This document shows, piece after piece, positions 20,801 through 33,100 of a DNA stretch of 44,260 nt (position 1 is the stretch's first letter; each line of letters starts with the position of its first letter). This DNA comes from Ectocarpus siliculosus (lineage: Eukaryota > Sar > Phaeophyceae > Ectocarpales > Ectocarpaceae): contig FN648619.1 in NCBI GenBank assembly GCA_000310025.1, positions 636,676 to 680,935 of the forward strand, written 5' to 3'. The notes under the pieces are model-generated. The model was not told the origin of the DNA and did no database searches. It was given only the letters and a program-made list of their open reading frames with translations. A program made the translations under genes and the position numbers.

Positions 20801-23800
20801 CCGCGAGGGGGAGGGGGGGGGAGGGAGTTCGGGAGCCAAGGGCGGGTTGTGATAAAGGACAGCGTGCGACGGGGGGTGGCGCACGAAAACGGAGACACTA
20901 ATGACGCATGCTTTCCAACGGCAACAACAGCATTGCCGTCATCCTCAACCAACAACAACGCCTGTCATCACAATCCCTAACAACAAACAAAACAGTACCC
21001 GGGGGCGTCGAGTCCGAAAAGGATGGCAGGACTGATACATAGATCAGGAGCGCGGAAAAGCGGCGGCCCCTGCAGGACCTGGACCTTCACCGGCCGGCGC
21101 GACATCGATCTCAAGGCCCTGCAATTCCTATGTCACCTCCATGCGCAGCTACACAATAGCCTATACTGCCACTGGATGGTGCGGCATCGACCTATTCGAC
21201 CTGCTTTTCATTCCCACGCCAAACGGGTCTTACTCCATGAACAGCTACACACCAACCTACCACTGCCTTTTCCATGAGCAGTCAACGTCACTCAAACTTG
21301 CGAGCGTTATTCTACCACGGTCTGGTATGCACGTTCCGTCATGTATATTTTACCGTACCGTACGGCGAGCGCGCGTTACATGGCAACCGTCTTTGTCCGC
21401 AAAAAAAATAAAAGGGGGCTAGCGGGCGTCCTGTTTTGCAAGTTTTAGTTGCTTGACCATTGACCCCGCGTCCTGGAAAGCACGGAGCATCGTTACCGCA
21501 GGATCGATCACCGATGGCCAACTGTTCCTTCTTACTTTCCCAAAGGGGGACAGGGTGGGGGGGGGGGGGGTATTCACGTTTTGCATGCCTTAGCTCTTAG
21601 TCCATTGACCACGCGTCCTCGAGAGGACGGAGCGTATTTATCACAGGATCGATCACCGATACCCTCCTACTTTGCCACATGGCGGGGAATACTCAAAAGC
21701 AGAGCATGCCGAAGTCGTTAGACCTTTGACCCCGCACCCTTACAAGGTCGGGACGGAGCATGCCGGTGGGCGGCTACTAGTTCCGAACACTGTCGGTGCT
21801 AAGGCTAAGGTTAACGTTGTCAGCAGTCATCGAATGCGGTGTCACCTGTCGCCATCTTGAGGGAACTGGACCTTGAGGGCGGTGCTCTCGTCGCCGCTTC
21901 CTCTTGTGCTGTAGCCCCTGTACGCCGACACCGCCTCGAAAGGCTCGTCGTTCATGGGCACCTACGAGAGGATAGGTAACGGTAACGGCAACGAAAACAT
22001 GCACCACACACCACCAACAGAGAGAGTGAGTGAAAGAGTCGTTCATGGCCAACTGCTCCAGAAGGGGAGAGAATAACGGCGACGAAAACATGCACCCCAA
22101 ATGGAGGGGGGGCGCGCGGGGGGGGGGCAACGTGCTACGCGTCAGCTCGTGAAAGCAGGAGGAAGGGGAGTGATAAAACAACGCCCAAAGGACAAGGGGG
22201 GGGATGACAGAGTCAGGTCACTCCGAGAGGGGAGGACAACAACAAAGATACCGCAACTACACACAAAACCACCACAGGGGGCAGGGGACACGTGCAAGAG
22301 TCATCAAGTCGCTCTTCAAGGGGAGAAATAGACTAACTCGGGCCTAGGACTATTGACCATTGATACAGGGCCACCAAGGGAGCTTGATCGCTGGCGCACA
22401 CGTGTCCCGGAGGATCGGCAACGGGCCTAACGCCGTCTGTTGCTCGTCGGCGATAGCATCGAGACCCTTCGGCAAGACTATTGAACCACGTGCCCTCGCG
22501 AGATATTAAAGTAGAAAAAAGACGACGACGACGACGACGAGAGGAAAGGTGGGGTTCTAAACAACGAAAACGAAACAAGGCACGGGGTGCAGGACGAAAA
22601 ATCCTGTCTGCGTGGCCCCGAAGCCCCGAGGTGTGTAGGTGTTACAGACTCGGGAGTTCAGGCTGCACGAACAAAAAAATGAAGGGAGGGAGGAAAAATT
22701 ATACTCCCATATAACGAGACGTCGCCTGACCGTAAAAGGTGGTCTAGAGTGCCCCGGTCCTTCGCTAAAAACGTCGCCTCCAAAACAATCGTCACCTCAG
22801 CACCGATGCCCTTGGTTGCGCTGGTAGTGCTGCCGCTGTAGTCCGTCACGAACACCTTGTACGGCAGCGCATCTACCACCTCGCCCTCCTCCTCCTCCTC
22901 CTTGCCCTTCCCCTTCGCCGCCGCCGCCGCCCCCCCCTCCGGCTCGACGACGCTACTACCGCCCCCCGCGTTCGCGTCGCCGGGGGGCGACGCAGATGCG
23001 GAGGAAGACACCAGCGTGGCCCCGCCGCTGCTTGCGGTCGTGGCGGAGTCTCCGCCCCAGACGTCGTCGACGTCCATCTCCGCCTTCGCCGCCCCCGCCG
23101 ACGTGGGGGATGGCAGGTCTCCGTCCCCGTCCGAGACCACCGCGGGGCTCTTCTTGACGTGCACGAAGGGGGATGAGTCGCCGCTGTTGCTGCTGCTCCT
23201 GCTGCTGCTGGTGGTGACGGTGGGGGCGTCGAGCGCCATGGTGTCGGTGATGTGGACGTAGTCTCCGTCGATGTCGCTGAACGGAGGGAGAGCAAGTAAA
23301 CAAGCAGGGAGACCTGAACAAATCGGCTACTTCTTCGCCAAAAAAAATGTTCTTGTAGGGTTGTTATTACCGTCGCTCTTGCAAGTGTCATGAGGGGATC
23401 AAACAAATGTTCTGGTTGACGAATACAAGCGCTTGGTGAACGAACGCTCTGCGCTTTCTTCTCCGCATCTCGACATCGCAGCAGCTTTACACAAACGTAT
23501 ATACCGTACATGAACAGTAGCAGTCTTGGCGCGACGCCCACTCAAAGGCAAGGAGACAGGTGGGGGGGTGGGTGAGAACAGGCGGGCAGTGTTGGCAATT
23601 CAACACGTGGACGGAGGTTCGCAAGGGTTTTCATCAGCAACCTTTCTCGGTTCGATGCCGGGCGGATGTTTCGCCTCTTGCGGGACCACTGGCGGCAACC
23701 ACGTCGCTCTGAGGCATGCGGCAGGCTGAGCTCTATGTCGTATTCGTAACACTACCAGAGCGTTGATTCGTAGAGACAAACCTACATCTCCTCAAAAAAA

Positions 23801-26103
23801 CAAAAAAAAGGTCAACAGCATAGATGGGCGGCACGAAAACACACCCCTTCGGCAGGCCGCACTTGCCGTTGTAACACGCAAGACTTGATTCGTGTGCTGA
23901 GACAACAGTCGCGCTTGCAATCCAACGCCCTAATCGAAAAAAACTTGCTTGGCTCCATACTAGCACGGGCTCTAGCTGCAGTATTACGGTACCTCGTGGT
24001 ACTAATGCCGGCCTCCTGCGCCGCCTGGTCCCCCCCCGCCGCCGCCGCCGCACCACCCACGGCGGTGCCGCTCTCTCTCTCCTTCGGGGTGGGGTTGAGC
24101 GACGGCACGAGGCGAGCCATGTGCCTCCGGATGATGCCGTGGATCTCGTTGTTGGTAACCCCGTTCCTGACAAAAAAAAACGGCAGATGGTCCGTGAGCG
24201 ACGAGGTGGGGTACGGGGTATAGTATAGGACGTAAGGGATGATGCATCCCCTTTGTCGTTATGCGATTTGACTCTTACAAGCAGCTGTTTGTCCTTGTTA
24301 ACAATCGCTGGAGCCCCAGAAAAAAAACGCATACAAGTACACAAATGGCTGGCTGAGATGGACGCAAGGAAAAATCACACACAACAAAAAAAAAAACGGC
24401 GCAGCAGACAGCAACCACAACAACAAATAAAAAAACAACATCAGCCAACAACAATCTCCCAAACGTGGGCCGGCGCGTCAGCTACCCCCATCGCACTACA
24501 CACCTGCACGTGATGCGCCGCGGCTTCCCCTTGAGGGTCGAGTGCGGGTACGTCGACAGCAGCAGGTCGATCAACACGCTCGGGCCGTCTCCCTCCCCAC
24601 CGCCACCTTCACCCCCCGCCCCAGCGTCTACGCCGCCGCTGGTAACCGGCTTCCCGTCCGCCTCCCCGGTACTCTGCGAGGACGTCTGCCCCGAAGAAGA
24701 ACCTCCCCCCCCCCCGGGGAGGGGGGGTACAGCGGTAGCCACGGACCCCCCCCCCTTTTCCGACGAGCATGACGACGGCAGCGGGAACTCGAGCTGGCAC
24801 ACCGCGAAGTCGTCCGTGGGCTTCATGTCCGACAGGGGACACGAGTCCTCCATCCCCTTGAAGACCCTCGAGGACCACACCTCCATTACCGCCAGGAGGT
24901 CCTCCGTCAGCAAGCCACCTCCACCCTGCTGCTGCTGCTGCTGCTGCCTACGGACGCCCGAGCAAATTGTTAACGAGAGGTGCCAGGGACGACAGGAGTA
25001 GGGTGAAAAGGACGGCGTCAACGACACAAGCCTTGTTGCGCGGTATACGCTATGATAGGCCCGCATATCTTCATGTCGGCATAATGTACGCCTGTGCGTG
25101 TCTTTGTGGTTAGCATTGGATGCGTCAATATTGTTGGCATCGACAGCGCTGACCTGCTCACCAATGAAACGACGCCTGTGGATGTGTGAAAGTCAAGCTC
25201 AACATATTCGGAAGCCCCTCCCGATCTATCACTTGCGGCAACGGCAAAAATCACCCGGCGATGCGATCCCCCCTGGCTATCCCTCGGCCCCCCGCGGTCT
25301 CGTCTAGAAACAGGGCAGGGGGGGGCTACTTAAGAGGGGACAGAGAGAGGAGTGCGAAACACTGAATAGTCTTTGGGGGTCTCCACACAAAGGACGCGTC
25401 GTCGCAAAGGAACACATCGTTACGGCCAAAAATTGGTGCCATCTTCAATGGCACTCACACCGGTTGCCCCGGTGGTCTGGTTGGTATCCTCGAAACCTTC
25501 TAGAGGTCAGGTCAGGGATTCGAATCCCGGCGTAAGCGAGCTTTTCTTGCAAAGTGAGGTTTTCTCTCGCTTACGCTCCTGGCCCAGTGGATAGCGCTAC
25601 GTAGTTCGTGTGTACACAGAGGGAAGAGAGTGCTGAACTCTTCTCGCATTAAAAATCGAAGACAAAAGTACCGCAGGAGGGGAGGCTCTTCTGTGTGACC
25701 ACGGGTTGGAGTTAACGGCACTAGTGCTGTGAGCGCTGATTTGAAGTGAAGACAAAAAAAAAAAAAACACTAGGATCAGCGGCTCCCCTGCAGTACGGCA
25801 ACCCGCCTACGCCGCACCGCCCGCGGGCAACACAAGCGAAACAACCACCCAAACGAAATTCATCAAATACACCACAGAGACACGAAATACAGATACGCCA
25901 TGGTTGAATTCGAGGGACAACAAGCCGTGCGTGCATTTTCTCACTTGGACTGAGGCCTCTCCTGGTTGTACCGCTGGCAGATGGCCGTCTTGAGGTCTCG
26001 GACGGTGTTGTCCTTCTGGAGAGTGACGGCCACCTCCATGGGCCTCGAGCCGTACGGGAGGGGGTGAAACAGCACCTTCACCTGTAGGGATGATATTAGG
26101 CAT

Positions 26104-26143
<40 letters not shown>

Positions 26144-28834
26144 AGACGGGCCACAGTATCGTGAGAGGCGCAACAGGCACGAGCCACAGCAGCAGAACAG
26201 GCGAAAACAAAAAATTGAGGCTTCAACTGCTGTCGCAATAGGGGCAGCAGGGAGACAGGGCATCAAACGATACGCACCGTGAGACGCGCAAAAGGTACGT
26301 GGCAGACAGAGCAGAATCGGCGGAAAAAAAAGTAAACAATGAATCTGTCGGTAGGGGAAACGGGGATGAATCTACACATATAGATCGTGTCAAGAAAAAA
26401 ACACAAAACGCGAGGGTAGCTTTCAAACTTTCAAGCCGCTGTTCGGGGGGCGGAGGGTTCCGCGAGCTACCCAAGACTCGAAACAACAACACCGTGCGCA
26501 AACACAAGCAGCAATCCGAGCTTGAACGCCAAAAAAGTGACATCAACAATAGCTTGGCCGGAGCGACATGGCAAACGAAAGGAGAGAGAAAAGCGGGTTT
26601 CCACCTGCAACCCACCGCCTCGACCAATCATCAGATACCACCCAACAGACCGAGCTAAACCTTAGCCAAGAGCTAAACCTTAGCCAATCGAATCGTCCCC
26701 GTTCCTCACCATGACGGCCGTGTCGAACGGCAACGGGAGCGAGAGGGACGTGTAGGGGTCGAAGGTGACGCTGGACAGGTTGCACTCCGGGCACGTGACG
26801 TGAGACCGCAGCAGCCCCTGCACGCGGGAAAAAAAAAAAAAAAACGCGCATGGAGCTGACTGTTGTATGAGGTCGCAGGCAAACCTCTGCACGAAGCGCA
26901 GCCAGCCGTTAGCGGCAGCAGCAGCCAGTAGTAGTAACAGCGTGGGGGTCACAGTGGGTCACGAACTTGATATGAAGGCCCCGTGTTTCAGGCCTCGTTC
27001 GAACCTCCCTTCCTACGCTTCGATGGCTCTAGCCGATGTGCACCACCTTTATTTGGGGGTTGTTTTTCATCGGAGCTCTGATTCCGGGAACACACACTTT
27101 GCTTAAGGTCACGGCAATACTACATCCACACCGCGGCAAGCTTGTTGTTATAGACAAGAGACAGCCCGAGAGAAAGCGATAGATAGGTCTCGCACTAGGT
27201 AGACAAGAGAAAGCCCAGAAGAAAGCGATAGGTATGCCGTCCACAAAACCACAAACATAAACAAAAAATCACCCAACAACACGTTGGCAAGGGGTGATTA
27301 AGTTGGTTTTGTGTTGAGTGCCTTTGCTCTACTTAGCTCACCGTGCACGTGTCGACCATGACGGAATCGTTTCGCATGAGGTAACGCCTCCAGCTCTCTT
27401 CGGCCACCACGCGATCGGCTCTCCCCGCGGAGTCCACCGTCTCCATGTACGGCTGCACCCCCCCCAAAAGCAAACCCCGACGACAAAACGGCAACAAGCA
27501 CAATTAAGGCGGCAGAAGAAAAAAGGCAGGAACATTGTATCAGTAAACTTCGCGAGGAAACTAAGCTCGGCTGCTCCCCCCCAAAAGCTAAAGCCGCTGA
27601 CTATAAAACGGTATTAGGCAAAAAAAAGAAAAAAAAAGCGGCCGAATAATGGCAAGTCAACTAGTATCAGTGGCCTTCGTGGGGAAAAAATAAAGCTTGG
27701 TTTGAGTAGGGGGTACGCGGTTGGGGGTTAGGGATAGGGATACGAACCCAGACCCCCCTATTTCATACATCAAAATGAAGTCTTCGCGAAGGCGATCCCG
27801 TAGTATGCATTACGCGAAACGTATCCCAACAGGCTCTGGGGCACTCGAACCATGGCCACAGCACGGCGCAAGCGACTGCTGTATGAATCTCTAACGCGCG
27901 CGACGCGTGCGTGGAAGTACCACCGCATTCGTGGAACTTCCGGCGAATCGAGATCTACGAATGAGCACATCTACGGACGAGCGCAGACAATTCTACGTAG
28001 AAGCCTAAATGACTGAATGATAGCAGGTATTGTGAACCTGGTTGGGGTCCTCACATCAGTAGAAACGCTACTGCATGGCAGAGGCTACAACCAAAAGGTC
28101 GTAGCATACAACAGGACAGCATACCTTGTGGAATCCGGTTGAGGCCCTCTCATCTACGTAGAAACCTATCACATGATTCTGGCTGGTCCTCAAATCTATG
28201 TTACTCACGAATCAAAAAAGCCTTGGCCTAGAAACGTCACTGCATGGTAGATGGAATAACTAGGGGAGATATCGCCGTGTGATGCTCGGGGAATCGTGGA
28301 AATACAGGTAGCCTTCGCTGACGCTATTTATGGATGCATTGCTAATCTATCTTAGACTCATTTCTTGGATAGAGATGGATTCGTCGGGTCATATTTCAAA
28401 AATATATAATAAAAACCAAATGGCTGTCAAGAAAAAAAAAAAAAAAAAACGGCCGTCAGCGGTCGGACAGTATATGTACCTTCTTGTGGACCCGGTTGAG
28501 GTCCTCGTGGATGCCGTCCAGCAGGAAGCTCATGAGCTCGCTGGCGTCGTGCTGCTGGTACCCCGCGAACATGGGCGCGTACTGGGACACCACCTTCTTG
28601 ACCGTGTTGGGCACCACGACGGAGTACTCCCCCGACCACGCCTGCGAGACGACACAGTCCCACGAGCGTAATGCAAGAGGTTTATTGTGTTGTTGAGAAA
28701 CTACGCGTACGATGAAAGAAAAGACTACCCGTTCGAGGTGAAACCACGGTAGAATGACGGTGTGGTTTATATAAATAAAGTCTTTTGTATTGCTTCTCCC
28801 TCCCTATATCTCTCGTAATGTCACTTCTATCACA

Positions 28835-28920
<86 letters not shown>

Positions 28921-30066
28921 ACTGCTATTGCTCCTTGTCCCCTCTCACAAACGTCATCTTCAAGTCACTCAAAAAAAATACTAGCACCTCCCTCCCTCTC
29001 TCTCACATCGCCATGTCACCTCAAAACATAGCATTTCCCTCCCTCTCACATCATGAAGCCACTTCTACAGCATCTCCCCCCGTCTCTCTCAAACATCGGC
29101 GTGAAGCCACGCCAAACATATCATCTCCCTCTCTCGCTCTCTCGCTCTCTCGCTCTCTCTCTCTCTCTCGTCACTATGCCACACACGGCCATCACATATA
29201 TAGCATCTTCCTCTCTTACACACATCGTTAAGCCACTTCAAATACAGCATCCCCCTTCCTCTCACATCATCGTTGAGGCCCGCGTACGCCGCCGCCATCT
29301 TGCCGCCCATGCCCAGGGGGTTGTCCTCGTTAACCTCCCGCTTCCAGTGCTGGCTGCGGAAGTACGTCGACAGCGACTCCGTGGCGAGGAGACACTGCAG
29401 CATGCTGGGAGGGGGGCGGGGGCGGCGGGACAACGAGCAGTCGAGGGGGGCGCGCCACAAGAGGTAAAAACGAAATAATGACTTTTATCCTCCAAAAAAA
29501 CACAACAACTAACTATCCGAGATTTATGTTGATAAAATGCTACCACCTACACGATAAACATTTTTTCCCTGGACTAGTTATGTGTGGACAGAGACGAACA
29601 TGCGTTGGTTTTTCTGGGAAAAATTGCACACAAATAAAAAATACTAAATACACGACGAACGAATAGCTGCACGTGCATCATATATTGTTCGTGGACTCTG
29701 CATCTGCGGAACAGGAGACGAATATTGCATGTGATGGCTTGTCAAAGAAAAGGTAGTTCACAAAAAACGAGAAGGCACTACATGGAGGAAGGGTTGACAA
29801 AAAGAGTGTGTCGATGTCCTCCCCCGCCGTACAGCAGTACCCCCCAAAACAAAAGGGGATAAAAAACGAGTCTCACCTGTTCATGAAGCACGTGTTGCCC
29901 AAGTTGCTGAGTCCGACAGCTCCGCGAGTGATAGGCTTCGCCTTGGTGTTGGTGCGGTAGAACCCGTACGATCCTCCCGTGCCGGAACCACTGCCCGACC
30001 GCGAACGACTGATTTCGGTGCGGAAGGGGAGGGGGGGGGGGGGTCCACGCGGAGGTGTATGTGTGC

Positions 30067-30105
<39 letters not shown>

Positions 30106-33100
30106 GACTCCTGTTTTGCATGACCCTTGACCACGCGTCCTCGAGAGGACGGAGTAATTGTTCCCAAGAGACCTAACACCGTCGGCCAATCGTTAATTCT
30201 TACTTCGCAAAGAACGGAGGTTCAAAAAGCATTTTCCTAACTTTCCTAACTATCTATCCTATCGACATCCACTCGCGGTGCGGAGGGGAGGGGGGCTCCA
30301 AGCGGAAGGGGGAGCAGTCATCGGCAATGAGACAATTCACACACGGCGGCCGGCTCAAACCAACCCCAATCTTATCCCTCACACACGGCCAACGGATGGC
30401 CTGGCGGCAGAGAATTAGGCGAGAACGCGGCTGCTCCGCGTCCCTGGAATTTCGAGACAGAGAGAGAGAGGGCGCTGGAGAGGAATCGACCGCCCGAACC
30501 AACGCTCGACCAATCAGAGGGCGTAAGAGCCATAGATAGCAAGAGTCACTATCAGACCGCAAGAACTACTGGAGATTGTAGCCTTGTACTGAGCCAGGAC
30601 AAGGAGCGAGAATCGTGCCAACAGCTAATTACTCGGTACGTAGATCGGGAGAGCATTAATGATGAAAAAAAAAAAAAAAAACTTCCAAACCTTGTCTCCA
30701 GTCTCCCGGGGGGCAAAACAACTCACCCTGAAACAGCCGGATGAGGATATTGGGGGGGGCCATGGCACACGTGAGGATTGGTGACCCTACACCATTTCAA
30801 CGGACAAAATATGATTCTAGAGGGGGTTAGGGTGGCGTACTTGTGAGTTCGGGCTGGGAGGGCCTTGTTGATGTGCGTGTGAGCCTTGCATATATCTTCG
30901 CTGTCTTCCGGCATCCATTGGCTCCCGACGTCGTTATCTGAGACCTGAACAGCAAAAAAAACGCGCGACAAAAATACACAGCGACGATTGTTACAAGGAA
31001 ATGGGACGGCATGTCGTATGCACACAAGGGTTGGAGATCGACCAAACCCAGCGACGAACAGGGAAATGGGACAGCGTGTTGCATGCGCACAGGGGCTAAA
31101 AAAAAAAAACGATCAACCCCGGCGACGAATGCAGGGAAATGGAACGGCGTGTTGCATGATATGCATTCAAGGGTTCTCATTGTCGTTGTTGGAGACCTGA
31201 ACAAAACAAAACGGCCACAACCAGCCTCGAGTACTAGGGAAATGGGACGGCGTATTGTATGACCTTGTACAAGGGCCAGGGATTCTGAGGGACCCCCCAT
31301 GTCTCGTCACAGCAGTCCGCGGCACTCACCGACAAGAAATGGTAAACGTCGGCGACCCATTGGAAACAAATTACTGATGAAACCTTTCAAAAAAGGGCCC
31401 AACAGTCGCGTTTAACTTCGCAAACGGCGTTGTTCTACTCGTCAATATCAACGGCATACGCACGACGCGAGATTATATGAACAACGTGGTTGAACATGAA
31501 CCACCACCAGAATACAAACAAAACGTGCCGCATCCGATTGCTGTCCTCTTTTCACCTCACCGTAAGCCAGTAACAAGCACCCCACCGCGATGCGCAGCTA
31601 CAGCAGTGCTTTCTAAAAAAAGCCAAAATCGCCAGGCCTCAATGTCAAACTTCACCAAAAAAAAAAACACTTCAACGGAGGAATGGGGTCTGGCGCCTTG
31701 ACACACCTCAGCAACAACAAAAACCTATCCAAGAGGTGGGGTGGGGGCGCCGTGACACACCTCCACAACAACAGAAACATCCAAGGGGGGGGGGGGGCGC
31801 CGTGACGCACCTCGATGTACAGCAAGCGTTTTCCATGCTCGTGCTTGACCTCCCCCACCGTGGCCTCGTACCACTTCTTCACCTCGTTCCTGCAGGAGGA
31901 CACCTCGCACTTGGAGTTCACTTGAAGGTCCTGATCACACAAGGTGTTTGTTTTTCGCACGTGAGACCAACAGCGACACTCCCTAAGCGAATGAACAATT
32001 CATTCAGAGAACTTGGAGTTCACTTCAAGGTCCTGGTCATCATTTGGAATTTTTTTTTGTTCGCACACATGCGAGACGAGCAGCGAACGCCTCCCAACAA
32101 GTGGATGAACTCTTCAACGAAACCTCGTACATTTGTCGTTCACTTGAAGGTCCTGGTCATCATTTGCAAAAAAAACACTCGCACGCACGCGAGACCAAGA
32201 GCAAAGACCTCCTCCAACAAGGCGAACAAACAATTCAACATCTTGAAAAATGTTCGTCGCGATTGTCCCAATCATCGGAAATGACCAGAGCCTTCATCGA
32301 GAATAGACGGCGCTCTACGGACTGTAGTTTGTCCGGCAGGGGTGGTCAGTAGGCACTTTTGTTTTCTTCTTCTTGCATCACCTGCCGCCACGGCGTGGTG
32401 AAGGTGTGAAGCTTCTGCAGCGCTTCCGAGCTCCGCTTGAGAACCTCGTCCCACTTCTCCGACCACCCCAGGAAGTGAACCTGCCCGAGTCAAGCCCCAG
32501 GCGTCAAAGGTTGCGCAACAAAACAGACACGCACGGATGCCGTCAATGCTAACGGTAGGGTTTCGTTTTCTCCACTTCCTTTATTCTCCTCCACAAAAAA
32601 ACACAAACAGATGTATGTGACGGGTGCAATCAGTCACATGGGAGGGGTGTGGTTTTCTCCACCGCCGTCATTCTCCTTAACAAAAAAAAAAAAAGTCATG
32701 ACTCCACCCCCGTCATTCTCCTCCACCAAAAAAAAAAAAAAGGTATGACTCCACCCCCGTCATTCTCCTCCACAAAAAAAAAAAAAACATGACCGAGAGG
32801 GTGTTGACGCGGGTTCTGCTTCGCAACCCTGCGTCGCCTCCGGGAAAAAAACAAAACAATTCCATGGCCTACAAAAACAGAGGCAAAACAAGAGCTGCAA
32901 GAGCCGATGCACCCCTGGAACCAAGGTGTGGACCAGACTTGCCGGAAACAAAGAAGTATGATATGGTTATTCGGTCGTGGTCCCTGTTTAGCGGGATGCC
33001 GTCAATAGCGGTTCCAAAGTCTCGTGGCACCGCTCCGCCTCGGTAGCCAAACTACAATATAACTGCCAACAATCCGTTTTTTAGCGGCGATGCCCTCAAT

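Noticed and set aside
31329-31390. Possible extra USP exon (reading [12 protein letters not shown])
   Set aside because: The phase could fit, but joining exon 10 directly to exon 11 already gives an intact second Tudor-like module of normal spacing. The extra residues would disrupt it.
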